Shown: positions 1 to 11,847, numbered from the stretch's first letter. The stretch is DNA of 64,000 nt from Paralvinella palmiformis (GCA_025642065.1 JAODUP010000224.1:618501-682500), one strand, 5' to 3'. Notes: generated by a model not told the origin, from the letters alone. A program made the numbers and translations.

Positions 1-1707
1 CTGGTTAAAACTATGCGCCGACCTACTTTTCCACGTTAGTGTGACGTCGGTGGATGACATCACACCAGGTGCGCACGCATCGGACGTCTGAAGCTGACCC
101 CTGGCGGCAATCCTCGTTGCGTATCGGTGAAGATCGGCACTTGCCGGAAATACTCGGGTTTCTCTTGGCAAAGTGTCTCGATACATTCCCGAAATGAGAG
201 CACGGCCCATTTCCGTCACTCGGAATGCGCTCAACTCAGCCACAGGACGAGAGTTCAGCTGACTGGTCACGTGAGGAAACATCGAGGCCACGACGTCATT
301 GTCACGTGTTAACATGCTGGAGTTGGCTGTAGGCGATTGCCGGCTGGTATGTGTTCCGGTAACGTGACCGAGCCGATAGGAAGCATCTAGAACAACCGGA
401 GTCAATGTTGGTAGCTGACTGCGAGCGACCTCTTTTGTAGACTTCTTCATTTCGTTCGTTTTTATGGAGCACGTGGTGTGGGAAGATGAGCCTGAAAATT
501 GTATCACGTCATTCCTGTCGTTATGGTCGTGGCGGTCTCTAACGGATTTTACGGTGTCTTTGAGCTCTTTGCTTACGTCATCGGCCGATTCCGAGCCGCT
601 GTTATTCGACGAAGGGCGCCTATCGTCTTCGAATGTTCTGGTACGACGATAACTGCCGTCAAGGATGACGTCATTGGCATCGGTGGCACCGATTGTAATG
701 GTATCTTGTCGGTTGTCTCTTGTGCCGTTGATAATACTCTCTATAGTAAAGGATTTTCTCGTAAAATAGCCGCCATTTTTCCCGTCGTCGCATGGACTTC
801 CACCGCCATCTGGATCACTGAGGTCATCACCACGTACGTCCTCACGACCCGGAAGCACATCGTCGACAGCCGTTATCGAATCATCAGAACGTCCTTCTCC
901 GACCGATGCGGTTCCACGGTTTTCAGGCTTCCGGTTTCTGGACGTATCTGTGTCGCAACAGGACATTTGCTGGGAATCGTTCGTGTCCGTACCGCTTCCG
1001 GACACCACTTCGACGGCCTGGTTCACCGACTTGTCCACCTTTGACCTTTTCGTGTCGTGATCCAGATTTCGAAAATCCCCGTTCCCGTTCTCCCCATTGG
1101 CGGCGCCGCGTTCGTCGCCGCCTTCCTGTTTCGCCGACGACTTGAACTTCCTCTTCCGTCTCCGATAGTTCCCGTTCTCGAACATGTCGTCGTACTTCGG
1201 ATCCAGAATCCAGTAGTTACCCTTGCCGGGCTGTCCCTTGTCGCGCGGCACCTTCACGAAGCAGTCGTTCAGGCTGAGGTTGTGTCTAATGGAGTTCTGC
1301 CAGCCCTGCCGGTTGTCGCGATAATAGGGGAACCGGTCCATTATGAACTGGTAGATCCCATTAAGCGTGATTCGCTGGTTCTTGGTGTTTCTAATTGCCA
1401 TTGCGATCAGCGCAATGTACGAGTAGGGCGGCTTCTGGTGCGCTCCCGACGCCGGAAGAAACGTCACCGGATAGGGATTGATCGGGACCGTCGAACACGG
1501 CGGAAGTCCGTAGGTCAGCATCCGGTCGTCGACCGGATACACATAGGGCAGCAACCAGCGATGGTGATGGTGGCCATAACGGAAGCCGAGAGGGCCGCCG
1601 TTATCGTACCAAGCGCACGAAGTGGCCGCCAGCGCCCCCCGCGAGCCGGCGTAATAGGCGCGCGTCATCGCAGAAACCGGAAACGACGTCGATTCGATGG
1701 GCGACAT
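1..1707 (-). CDS. foxl1: Forkhead transcription factor FoxL1, partial (C-terminus beyond left edge)
   Basis: Seen: read on the minus strand from ATG at 1707, the frame stays open for 569 codons to base 1, so the gene is intronless so far and its 3' end is outside the window. An in-frame TGA at 1795-1797 and no earlier in-frame ATG fix the start. Residues 91-189 form a full forkhead domain starting [15 protein letters not shown], with recognition helix [17 protein letters not shown] (about 138-154) and wing 2 ending [15 protein letters not shown]. Residues 320-326 are FTIESII, like the FSIDSIL/eh1-type motif found C-terminal in FoxL1 and FoxC proteins. The rest is Ser/Asp/Arg-rich and unrecognised. 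Family knowledge: a nuclear DNA-binding regulator of mesoderm and gut mesenchyme. The forkhead resembles vertebrate FOXL1 more than FOXC ([17 protein letters not shown]). FoxL1 is longer here than in vertebrates. Another FoxL/FoxC-group member is the main alternative. Confidence 0.88.
   Translation of the reverse strand, partial: MSPIESTSFPVSAMTRAYYAGSRGALAATSCAWYDNGGPLGFRYGHHHHRWLLPYVYPVDDRMLTYGLPPCSTVPINPYPVTFLPASGAHQKPPYSYIALIAMAIRNTKNQRITLNGIYQFIMDRFPYYRDNRQGWQNSIRHNLSLNDCFVKVPRDKGQPGKGNYWILDPKYDDMFENGNYRRRKRKFKSSAKQEGGDERGAANGENGNGDFRNLDHDTKRSKVDKSVNQAVEVVSGSGTDTNDSQQMSCCDTDTSRNRKPENRGTASVGEGRSDDSITAVDDVLPGREDVRGDDLSDPDGGGSPCDDGKNGGYFTRKSFTIESIINGTRDNRQDTITIGATDANDVILDGSYRRTRTFEDDRRPSSNNSGSESADDVSKELKDTVKSVRDRHDHNDRNDVIQFSGSSSHTTCSIKTNEMKKSTKEVARSQLPTLTPVVLDASYRLGHVTGTHTSRQSPTANSSMLTRDNDVVASMFPHVTSQLNSRPVAELSAFRVTEMGRALISGMYRDTLPRETRVFPASADLHRYATRIAARGQLQTSDACAPGVMSSTDVTLTWKSRSAHSFNQ
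1141..1437 (-). other. foxl1: Forkhead (winged-helix) DNA-binding domain of foxl1
   Basis: Residues 91-189 of the minus-strand frame. In order: helix 1 [12 protein letters not shown], helix 2 with [16 protein letters not shown], helix 3 [14 protein letters not shown], then wings with [19 protein letters not shown]. All canonical base-contacting residues (N138, R141, H142) are present, so the domain should bind DNA. Confidence 0.95.
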
Positions 1708-2070
1708 GGCGGATGGCGGGCTGGGGCGAGCGCGCGCGTGTGCGTGCGTGTTGGACTTGTGCTTTCCTTTGCGAACAGTCAGACTACCATCTGGTCAGCA
1801 ACGGCAGTCTCCGTGCGATATCTCGGATCAATCCCGTGGGCGATAATTTGGCGATTGGCTGCTATTGGAGCACGTGACCGTCACCGAGCGCGTACGTCGT
1901 GACGAGTCGTTCAGCGCAAGTGACCCAGAAAGTTGCCCTTAAATATGGAGCGGATTGCCGGTCTGATTCAAACCTACCCGTAGTTTGTCAACAGAGGCGC
2001 GCGGCCTGCCATTGGCTGAAACGGTTGCCAATTGTCGGCCAACGAATTCCACGAGCGGCCAATCAGAACT
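1708..2070 (-). promoter_or_regulatory. Putative foxl1 core promoter and 5' UTR
   Basis: On the minus strand a TATA-like TATTTAAG lies at 1938-1945. A CCAAT box is at 2011-2015, about 70 bp further upstream, with an inverted CCAAT at 2059-2063. A start site near 1910 would give a 5' UTR of about 200 nt (inference from TATA spacing). CACGTG (E-box) is at 1871-1876. A three-codon upstream ORF (ATG GTA GTC TGA, from 1790) may dampen translation. Spacing is that of a classic TATA/CCAAT promoter, but no transcript evidence is available. Confidence 0.45.
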
Positions 2071-2672
2071 CAAAACGGGCACAGGGACGGAACCGACTGA
2101 AAACATATATGACGACGCCTTCTGACAGTCTCTCAGATCCGTCCATCTGGATGGAAGTCCTGAAAATGTGTTAGAAAGGACGATACTGGGCCAGCATTCC
2201 TATCCTTCACCCCCCCTCCAATCCGGTATGACGTTTATGACCGGGTGACCGATTCGGCACTCCCTGACCTTATATATGTAGGTGAACAAAATGGTGGATT
2301 AATTACACACAGAGAACGTAACTAGGCCTCTAGGTCGAGCTTTATTATATAAGCTCAAGGACAAATATTGTAGAGTTGGCGACAAACATTAATGGGAGAT
2401 GTTTAAATAATGGGAACTGAAATCGACCAAGTTCGCTATTGTTTGGGTAGTTTACGGTAAACGAAACATCAAACGATGAAGGACGTCAAGTATTTGTCGA
2501 ATCAAACATTAACAAGTTTCGTCACTTATTAATGGACGCCAGTGTGTGTGTGTGTGTGTGTGTGTACTTAATTCGTGGTAAATGCGTCCCAGGTTCGACT
2601 TGTTTTCGCATGTCTGTCTCAAAGTACAATACTTCGCGCAAGTACCCGCACTGATGGAATATTGGATTATTG

Positions 2673-2673
<1 letters not shown>

Positions 2674-2705
<32 letters not shown>
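2674..2705. repeat. (TAA)n microsatellite
   Basis: About ten uninterrupted ATA/TAA units, ending just before ATATGGG. Confidence 0.9.
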
Positions 2706-2706
<1 letters not shown>

Positions 2707-2840
2707 TGGGAAGTAGGGTGAAATGGTGCTTGCTTTTGAATGTAATCTTCAAATTTCAAAAAAGGTCTCTCTCTCTACTCCTATATATATATATCTTTCT
2801 ATCTCGCCTCTCTCTCTCTCTTATTAATTTCATTATCATT

Positions 2841-2850
2841 TCTCTCTCTC

Positions 2851-2908
<58 letters not shown>
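2841..2908. repeat. (CT)n followed by (TA)n microsatellite
   Basis: A CT-rich tract runs directly into about 20 TA units. Both strands carry spurious frames (poly SL / IY) because of it. Confidence 0.9.
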
Positions 2909-2910
<2 letters not shown>

Positions 2911-4204
2911 CCCGTTCTCTCAATCTATTTATCTCTATATCTCTCTTTACACTTCCTACTCTCTGTGTCTGTCTCATTTCACACCGACTCTCAACGATTA
3001 AGGCATCAAGTATTTCCTTCTGATGTCGTTTTGAAAAACGTTGACTCGAGAAAAACTCGCTTCCTTGAAACCTGTCAGCAGTACTTCTCACCAAACAATG
3101 CCGATATACCAGACGTATCCGTCGACCCTCTACTGTTTGCCGACACCACGTACCCGTTGTCGCAGGTACATATCCGAGTTGAATGCTCTTTTTTATTTAT
3201 TGACGGCCTGTTCGCGACAACCTTCATTGTCCCGCACCCATCACCCCCCCCCCCCCGTCACCAGTTCTAGAAGTGTTACAAATGAGCAAATTCGAGCACG
3301 ATGTCGCGCCTTTCTTGGGATCGTTACGACAGAGGTGGCGTTGATCTGGAGTCTACGCCGCTGACAATAACCCATAGGGTAAACTAATCGACATTCGAAA
3401 GCTTTGTGTGGTCAAAGATGACGTGAGCTTATCCCTCCTACACAGTGTGATTGACTGCGAGACTGCATTAGGAAATCCTAACATTAAAGAATTAGATGAA
3501 TTTCTTGTTCAGTTAAGTGGACAGACAGAAACCAACTGTGTTCGAAGGCCTTCGAGTCAGTCGGTCGTCATCAATTATCGGATTAACGTCAGGCTGGGTG
3601 ACGTCATCAGAAGTGGGTATCACCTAGCGTTAACCACTTACATACCCGTGACTTATAGAAGGTTTTTGTGCGGGTGATGGGTATCATATGGTACCAATAG
3701 ATGGTATACTATGAGGAGGAGAATGTTACCGGGAAAGCTTGGAGATATAACGTACAGGAACAGCATCACCCCTCCCTAAAAAAAACTGACGACAAACTGG
3801 TCTGCAACTCATATTCTTGCATTTTGAGACTAATTCAGGTTTGCTGCCAGAGATGAGTGGATGAGTCGATGTAAATGACACGTTGTCGTATCTGAGGTAC
3901 AAAGCTAAACCAGTGAGAGGAGGGTCATAGCCTCTCTAGCCGTCCGCTGGTTGATAACTATGTATCCAGATGCCAAGTGGCCATGTTGACTTAATAATAT
4001 AAACAATTATAAACATGCAATTGATCCGTTGAGGTAACATAAAAAACCCAACTTCAAGTACACCACATATATTTGACGTGGTAGATTATGAAACAGTTTG
4101 GATAACATTTGAACGATCCTGGATTCATTGGCGTCGTCTTATCCGGATGCTGCTTCCGTTGGCACAAAATCAGCAACATTCCTCAGAAAATGAACGTCAA
4201 AATG

Positions 4205-4273
4205 TCTGGACACCTGTCTGGACACCTGTCTGGACACCTGTCTGGACACCTGTCTGGACACCTGTCTGGACAC
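4205..4273. repeat. 12-bp minisatellite, 5.8 copies
   Basis: The unit TCTGGACACCTG repeats perfectly from 4205. The last, partial copy runs straight into SINE-like sequence (GGTAGGCTAAATGG). The length divides by three, so it opens an artificial WTPV frame. Confidence 0.95.
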
Positions 4274-4380
4274 GGTAGGCTAAATGGACTTAAGCGACTT
4301 GCAAAAGTAACGAGACGAAGCGAAAGATGAAACACTAATCAAACATAGCTAGGCCGCGACTTGAACTCCTGTGCTAGATG
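4268..4380 (-). mobile_element. SINE family A, truncated copy
   Basis: GGTAGGCTAAATGG, AAAGATGAAACA and a degraded tRNA-like end (GACTTGAACTCCTG) occur in the same order as in the copies at 24191 and 37655. The tail side is replaced by the 12-bp minisatellite. Confidence 0.7.
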
Positions 4381-5006
4381 TGTCATCAGTTAGGTCAAGG
4401 ACACTTCCTTATCTATTTCATCCGATGACAATCTATTCCATGTTTTGTCCTTTGTTTTTCGGTAAAGCCTAAAGATCTGTGTTGGGGCGGGGGAAGAGAG
4501 GGATGGGTTCTTATATAATTAGTTTTGCGTACACCCCGACTTAGTACAATCATACCACGAGATAAGATAAAGAGATGTACAGATTGGCGATGGTGCCATC
4601 AATTTATTTCAGAATATAAAATTCCACATACATATGAATTATGATACAGTGAAGTATATAATACACATAACAAATTATAAACAAATTTTGTATTTTCGTC
4701 TATCTAGCACAAGAGCTAGAATGATAATAAAACAAACTAGAAACAATACGTTGTGTTAGCAAATTGCTAGTAGCACATGAACGTGTCCCCCCCCACCCCC
4801 TTAAAATACCAAATAAACTAGCTACGTTTGATATACGAGGATGTTGATGTCATTTGGTTAACATCCGTCCAGTTATATTGATCTGACCCCTAAAACTGAC
4901 CCCTAAAATCGATGGGCAGATGGGTGATGAGGAAGATTGTCGATATATTTTGAGTTTGAAGTAATTGTTTTAATTCGGCGGCTACCACAGCCATCACATA
5001 GGAGAT
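4381..5006. other. Intergenic AT-rich DNA, nothing recognised
   Basis: No coding signal. It contains a C8-A-C5 run near 4788 and scattered AT-rich stretches only. Confidence 0.6.
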
Positions 5007-5160
5007 GTCTCCGTGGCCGAACCGGTAGCGTGGCTGGCCAAAGATCTCCAACCACCCGAATGGTTAGGTCTGAAGGATGTATCATCTTTCATAACGTCGC
5101 CTCATTCTCTTCGGATGTCACTCAGCCCAAATAGCCCATCATCGGCCCAATTAGCCCAAC
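5007..5160 (+). mobile_element. SINE family A, degraded copy
   Basis: Starts CTCCGTGGCCGAACCGGTAG, matching the tRNA-like head of the better copy at 31668. Then come a body with GTATCATCTTTCATAACG and CACTCAGCCCAAATAGCCCA, the counterpart of CACTCGGCCCATTTAGCC. B-box sequence is poorly kept. Confidence 0.65.
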
Positions 5161-5286
5161 ATCGGCACAAAAATGGCCGCAAGGTGGCGACACATTTTCA
5201 TATTTCTCAATCATCACATACGCATTCGTCGACCTTAAAAATTCTATCCTTAAAGATCGTACTCACACTGACACCACACTGACACC

Positions 5287-5287
<1 letters not shown>

Positions 5288-5321
<34 letters not shown>
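5288..5321. repeat. (CA)n microsatellite
   Basis: About 16 CA units. Confidence 0.9.
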
Positions 5322-5323
<2 letters not shown>

Positions 5324-5647
5324 TCTTATGGGCTTTGAATCTGACAAAAATAACAAATATTAATTTAGGATTTTGAATGTTTACTCATCTACAAAACCAG
5401 AAACGAGTTTAATACTAGTCAACAACATCCGGCAGTCGGGAGTGGAAGAAGCTTTCAGAGGAAGAAGCTTTGTTCAGTTTACTCCAGGAAAAAAATCCAG
5501 AAGATTAGGATCTTAGTTCATCTGTCGGGGAAAGGCTTCGTTTAAATGTTTGCCTATTACGGATATCTAGGTGGTACACCCCGAAATTCATAGACAACGC
5601 TTTTAGGATGTCTGGGTCGTCTCAGTTCCGGAATAGGACAATACCAT

Positions 5648-5860
5648 GTGAGTGAGTGAGTGGGTGAGTGAGTGAGTGAGTGAGTGAGTGCTTTGGTCAC
5701 CTTTGGCCCCGGTCACATCTGAGAAATATGGCCTATGAGTAACAACCTTTGGAAAACATCCCACAAACACGGGTACTGGTCGGTTTCGATATCGGAGATA
5801 AAGATTTTCAGTGCGGTGCTCTACCCACTTTGTAATTGGATGACTCTCACCATTGACACT
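5648..5860 (-). mobile_element. SINE family B, near full-length
   Basis: The plus-strand order is (GAGT)n, CTTTGGTCACC, GTCACATCTGAGAAATATGG, CATCCCACAAACACGGGTA, then an inverted tRNA-like module (GGTTTCGATATC, GTGCGGTGCTCTACCC). The tRNA-like head is therefore on the minus strand with a CTCA-type tail. Several other copies in the window share the core and head, which supports a lineage-specific tRNA-derived SINE. Confidence 0.75.
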
Positions 5861-6545
5861 GTCTTCTTCAAGTGTTTATTCTCGATCTATCATTTAAATC
5901 ACTTATTATTATAATGCTATCTGTATCCATGTTTTGAATTGAAGTCCCTTTTCTAACGAGAATGCAGTTGAATCCTTTCCGTATAATAAAGGATCTATTG
6001 TAATATTACATTATTATCGAGAAAGTGAAATCAATAAATTATTACCACCGTAAATGTTTGAATACATTATCTTTTTACACGCACACACGCGCGACACACA
6101 GATATTTATTTGTGGGATGACTATAGATCACGGAGTTAAATCTCCATGTTTGTGCCTGCGAGCTGTTTCACCCATAAATAAAGGCTTAGACACACGTTTA
6201 TCTCATTAGCCGAACGACTAGCCCCTCGGTCATATATGTCTTAGGTAAGACCAGCACCGAAGCTGAGAAAAGAGATAGACCGATCTATCACCCACTCACT
6301 GTGTTAACAGTGACATATCGGACCAGCTGAGATACACTTCCAAGAATCCATATTTCCACACAACGGTCCTATATGTATACAACAACGGCGTTTACACGGG
6401 GTTATTTATATTTCTCCACTGTAGAAAATCTTCTCGTTGGCTGAATGTGACACAAAATGTCGCAGTTCCGTTTCAAAAGCCGCCTCACCTGGTCTAAAAT
6501 GGGTGTAATGCTGATTGAATGAAATACTGTTTTAATTAAGTCCCA
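5861..6545. other. Intergenic DNA, nothing recognised
   Basis: AT-rich, no simple repeats of note and no plausible coding frame. Confidence 0.6.
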
Positions 6546-6642
6546 TTTCTTGCAAGTTATCATGAGCAAGTCTAGAATAAAACTATACTCGACTTATCCT
6601 CTCCTAGGATCTTTTGGCGTTTTGCTTGGAATGTTGCACCGT

Positions 6643-6702
6643 CTATTAAAAACTATAGTCATATTCTTCGGTGGAGACTTCAACGTCCAAAAACCTGTTG
6701 AT
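6643..6702 (+). mobile_element. Possible LINE endonuclease remnant
   Basis: The frame reads KTIVIFFGGDFNVQKPVDD. GGDFN is the signature of the apurinic-like endonuclease of non-LTR retrotransposons. It lies about 400 bp upstream of, and on the same strand as, a LINE reverse-transcriptase C-terminus (7113). This suggests one internally deleted element. The match is short, so it is tentative. Confidence 0.35.
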
Positions 6703-7112
6703 GATCACCCGGAGACAGCCGCAGCTCAAGAGCGTATTATTACACTAACAACATAACATCTGAATAACAGTCTTCGATGACATGTCGGCGGCCATATTTA
6801 TCGCCAACGATCTGTTACTTTCTGCCTCAACCAAGTTATCTAATAGTAACCGACGGATGATTGCCAAATTGATGCCTAAAAATAACTGTTTGAAAATTCA
6901 TACCGCACTTTTTATTCACACTGCACTCGCAAAATGGAACACCTACACGTTTCAGGTTACAATACAAGATCCTGTTTCACAGATTCAATGTTCGGAGTGG
7001 AACAACACCACTGGAACTAAGCGATCTGATCCAAAAGTATATACCAGTGATTAAGCTGTGATTTGTGTCTTGTTCACTTTTGACGGTACCAAAAAGCCAT
7101 ACAGTACTAAGT

Positions 7113-7395
7113 AGTACAGGGAGGAATATTTCCGAACATCAGTTCCCAGGCCGTGGAATAAGTTGCCTAATCATATTAAGCTTGCAGCAAGTAAAGAAAT
7201 AGTTTGTACAGTTCTTAAAACCCACTTATTCAAATCAGCCTATTTATAATATCTACAAACCAGTGTATTTCTGTATAAAACATGTTTATGATATGTGAGC
7301 CAGACTATGTTTTAATTCTGTTTTCAGTGTAAGACGCTTTATAGCAACTCATGATGATCAACGCGTTATATAAAATACTACCGTTATATTACTTT
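7113..7395 (+). mobile_element. LINE (non-LTR retrotransposon) 3' end, decayed
   Basis: The frame to TAA at 7247-7249 reads ...SVPRPWNKLPNHIKLAAS... VLKTHLFKSAYL, the typical C-terminus of CR1/L2-like LINE ORF2 proteins (xxWNxLPxxI... LKTHLF). It is followed by a 3' tail (GTAAGACGCTTTATAG... CGCGTTATATAAAATAC) of the kind found in such elements. An in-frame stop lies just upstream, so it is a dead 5'-truncated copy. Confidence 0.8.
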
Positions 7396-9420
7396 ATTTC
7401 TCCTCGATCTGTTCGTTTATCCATATCGACGAACGGTGTCAAAACAAAAGCTCTAAGGGAATAGATAATAGTGTGTGTCAAAAGCTCAAAGCGAATAGAT
7501 AACAAAACGTGTGATCAATAGGTGTCGTATTTGTTCTCGGCTCACAACAAGGTGGATTTCTTCTAATTATTAATTAATCTATCTAACACATTAAACGAAT
7601 TTTAAAGAAGGACGTTGAAGTCCCTCCAAAATTATTTTGGCCTCTCCACCTTGGAGTATTACTTCAGCCACCCATTATATTGGGTCTGCATGTTTCCTCT
7701 TTGGTGATATTCCAGACTAATGACTGGTCAAGAAACACAACTAATCCAAATCGTAGATTAGAATGCGGGAATCGACGGCGATGTTTCGATGGTCAAATGC
7801 GCCGATACTGCGAATACAATAATCTCGTTGCCTTGGCAACACGTAATCGCCGACAGCCAGCCAACCCGTAGTACATTCTCCCACGAATAAGACATGAAGG
7901 AAACGAGAAGACGCCTGCTTTAAAAAAAACCTTTATTTAAATTGAATCTGGTAAATGCCTACCGGAAAAAAATTAATAAATAAACAAGAAATGTTCAAGT
8001 TATAGGTGCGACGTACTTTGTACAAAACAAACTCGTATATATTACTAATACATTTAGCACCTAAGGCAGAAGAGATATCGTTCTATTGCCGGCAGATCAA
8101 CATATAATATCGGCCGATTATTTGCTCGTCGCGGTGTTTCCCCCCCCCCCAAAGGAATAAACATTTCTCGACATTTTGCCAGCCACCAGAGCGTACCAGT
8201 TTAACACGACGACAGAACTCGATATCTCCCTGCTTTCAGTCCGTCCGTTCATTACTGTGTACAGTACATGCACCTCACAAAACAACCAGTTTATTCGCAT
8301 AATATTTATTTCCTGTAGAAAATATTCGGACAGACATCAACGGGAAGTCGCAGCGCTGGCAGAGGGCGCCAGTTTCGAGCGAGCACAACACCGCGTGATT
8401 GGCGGTGGCGATCACGTGGCAGGATGTGGGAAAGCGTCAAACACTAGGAGGCGTACTAACACTGAGGGGGAAACGTTTTTACATCGATGAGTAACATATC
8501 AGATGGCTAATACGCACAGGTAACTAGCTCTAGATACATGATATCAGCGCGTTCGACTAGTTAAAGGCACTTCAATAGGCGTGAATCAATCACAGCGCGT
8601 CATTATTGTTATTAAGGTTATTCGCGATGTTATTGCTAATATTATTATTATTTTTGTTCTAGCTGAAGCACATTTAACAGATTGTACTGAACATTTTTTC
8701 AATTACGCACGCAATAAAATGATGGAATAAATGTTTATCCCGACTGCTATCTAGTAGATAGTCAGTTGCTGTTTGAAGACTTCAACCAGTCCCCTACCGA
8801 CACCGACCCGAAAAAGTACATCCACACCCGAGAGTCCATCATCTAGTCAATAGATGGCGCTCAACGATGAAATCAGACGACGGATTAACAAACGAACGCA
8901 GTTTATAATGGGATTTGTTCTAAACGAAGCCCATTACCCGAACCACCATCGCCATTATGCGTTCTCGACCGATACGGACGACGCGGTAGATAAACCCAAC
9001 AGTTAACACGGGAATCAAACGCTCACTTAGATCACTAACAAAAACATCCCACGCATTCGAAAACCGACGGGCAACAAAACGTAGACCCATTGCGCATACA
9101 GAGTCAATACAACGCACAAGTCCCCCCCCCACCCTTTATACTAATGAGGAAATCTTCAGGTGAGTAACAGACACAATGACAAAGAGCAAACGAAGAGAAG
9201 ATGATATAGTTAGCACATCGAGAGCGAACTCAACCGATTCGACGACGCAGTTATAAATCCCAATTTGCCTAAACATGGAAGTTCCTTTCAATATCACAAA
9301 TCTCTGTTCGGGGGATTTCTATCTGAAATTTGTTTTTCCCGTGGAATTTCAACTGACAGTAAAATGCAAATAAAACGTGAACAACTAATAAAAACAAAAC
9401 ATTCAACACAATAAATAAGA
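7396..9420. other. Intergenic DNA between foxl1 and FHOD, nothing recognised
   Basis: Contains a near-duplicate segment (about 7440-7515, ...AAGCTC...GAATAGATAA twice), C-runs near 8142 and 9122, and no exon-like frame. It is the far 3' flank of FHOD. Confidence 0.55.
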
Positions 9421-9427
9421 ATATACT

Positions 9428-9458
<31 letters not shown>

Positions 9459-9460
9459 CT

Positions 9461-9489
<29 letters not shown>
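9421..9489. repeat. (TA)n microsatellite, two blocks
   Basis: Two TA runs separated by ATATACT, together about 68 bp. Confidence 0.9.
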
Positions 9490-9491
<2 letters not shown>

Positions 9492-10928
9492 AAGGGCTTG
9501 ATACAAATAATTCATAATGCGTATTTATACATTTTCTTCAGATATATATCAATGCTGATAGTCCGCTTGTTACAAATCAGCTGCATGAAAAGGTAGTTTA
9601 CTAACTGTACAGGCAACCTCAAATTCATACGTGAAACAAAACCATAGGCAATTGCATTACGTGGTGAAATACTTATAAATGCAGGAAGTTTCCTTGAGCG
9701 TTCGACACGATGTGCGTGCGTGCATATGTGTGTGTGTTTCGGTGTGTGTTTGCACAGATGGGATAACATCAGCTAAATACCATTCGGTTAAAACGCACCA
9801 GCCGAGAAAGAAAGCCAGAGAATGAAGGCGTCGTGAAACATGAGATCAGCGGGTACTAAAATCAACAAAACAAAACGTAAATACTACAAACACTCGTAAA
9901 TAAAGGAACAAACATACAGAAACAGCCAGCCGAGCTGTGCTCGACGACCAACAGCAGACGACAGGCTCCGCCCACCAAGGCGTCAATCAAACAATCGATG
10001 GTCAGAAGACGGCACATCGCCGAAGACAGTCGACGCCCTTCCTCCTTCTTGTACAGAAGACACTGTCTATTTTGACAGTAGGACGCCTAACGACCCAGCC
10101 GTGATGTCAGATCTAATCCGTAATACTATGGATGGGTTACCCGGATTATATCAAGAGAAAAATAATACTAACGTCTAAAAAATGGGGGAGGCATGGGAGC
10201 GATGGATGCGTCATCCGTGTAAGACAACCATAAGTTAACTGAGATGAGACAACTTTAGGTTAGCTCGTAACCGAGGGGGGAGGTAAAGCTCGTGTACCTA
10301 GACCAGCACCGTAATACTAAAACAAAGCATTTCCATACCTGGACAGAATTCTGACCAAGACAGGAACCTCCAATCTGTATGCCCGCAGAATATGAAAGTG
10401 AAAAACCCAAATAAACCAAAAAGAAGGATTCTTTTTTAATATACTTAATACAAGAATGACTAGTGTTCTTGTGTGTTGGGAGCTCTTACCGTAGCCGGGA
10501 TCTCTACTAATCCTTCTATGATAAGCCTGTCTCTCTCTCTACCTCTCTATCGGATGAAGAGAGAGATGGACTCATCATCTGACAAAGGTGAATCGTCACA
10601 TCTATATATCTGAGAACGACAGTCTCAGATAACGAGTTCAGATTCTCTGGGGCGTCGAATACTGAACAATTCTATTCGTCTAGCACTCTAATATGAAGCT
10701 AGCTACCAATATATGGTGTTAATACTATACAGAACACTGGAAAAGCATAAGAAACATGTCTCCATTAAAACAAATCCAAAACAAAACCAGTTATACCAGA
10801 TGTGTGTGTGTGTGTATGTATGTATATATATATATATATATATATATAAAATCATTTTATGATTATTGTAGTTAACTGGACACACATTCAACTTTACATG
10901 AATGTCACAAAAATGATCAATCATAAAT

Positions 10929-10968
<40 letters not shown>

Positions 10969-11847
10969 CACAGTATTTCTATTGGCTGTGCTAATTTCAA
11001 ACAGTGTAATTGAAATATTTCAAACTTCTCCCGTTCTACACCAAACAGTTACCGGTTTGATGTTTACAAGTAGAGTGCTATATTATCATTAATACACAAC
11101 ATACACAGTGACTGATCACATTACCAGCGTGGGACGGTGCTAGTTTGTCACCGAGGCACGTCGACTGAATAAAACACCCTTTGACATCAATTATGCACAA
11201 CCCGTTCATACCAGAACCCAAACCGACCAGTCCGGTCTTTTTTTACACCCGACCAATGAAAATACAGCACAAAAATAGAACGTCGAAATTCCACCTTCAT
11301 CCGAACTAGTCCTACTATTTACTACACTAAAGATCTTCTATGTGGCTTTGTAAATATCACAGCGCGTTATTAAGTTTCTGCTCGTAAGCAGGAGAAAGAC
11401 GACGACGCGAAGCACCATCAGATGATATAACACACTGAAATGAGAGACTGGTACTGGTTACAAAAAAATGTCATGCATTTTGCTGACTTTGCATTTTTCA
11501 CGGGAGCTAACAGAGGTCTGCTTTGCTGGGAACAAAACGGAGCGTCCTAACTGAATAAAATAATAATCATCATCGGTAAACGTGTACGCATACAAACAAC
11601 AGATAAACAACATAACAAACTTAGTGAAAATCGCAACGATAATTCTTGCACCTGTGATGTTTGACAACGGTAAATCTGTATGTACGACGATAGATTTGAC
11701 AAGAAGAGGACAGATCACGAGCTGTCTCGGTGATGATGAGCGGCGGTCCGACTGATGTGATGGGCGAGGCCAGCGTGCGGTGTCCGATGCCGCACGTTAT
11801 GGAGGTTTGCAGATCCGTTGACGCGACGATGCGTGTTTGTGCTATTG
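9490..11847 (-). other. FHOD 3' UTR / downstream flank
   Basis: Directly downstream of the FHOD stop. No AATAAA is seen on the minus strand close to the stop; the nearest candidate found is a variant ATTAAA at 10435-10440, which would imply a 3' UTR of about 1.4 kb (weak inference). Two TA microsatellites lie at 10823-10848 and 10935-10963. Confidence 0.3.

Larger units (their letters stand above)
2071..4200. other. Intergenic DNA upstream of foxl1, no gene seen
   Basis: Holds (GT)n near 2541, (TAA)n at 2674-2705, a CT-rich tract followed by (TA)n at 2766-2908 and an 11-C run near 3246. Small open frames here come from simple repeats and show no family match or codon structure. Confidence 0.6.

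Noticed and set aside
499..1044. 181-codon plus-strand open frame
   Set aside because: Antisense shadow of the foxl1 C-terminal region, kept open by its codon bias.
1057..1902. 281-codon plus-strand open frame
   Set aside because: It lies antisense to the foxl1 forkhead and start region; the minus strand carries a clear conserved domain and this frame has no match.
2670..3094. Frames rich in SL/IY repeats on both strands
   Set aside because: Produced by (CT)n and (TA)n microsatellites; the same holds for the YIYIY frames near 9300, 12860, 15116, 32674 and 49620 and the CVCVC frames near 60600.
4078..4330. Frames with WTPV or GHLS repeats
   Set aside because: Entirely due to the 12-bp minisatellite; the remainder is SINE sequence.
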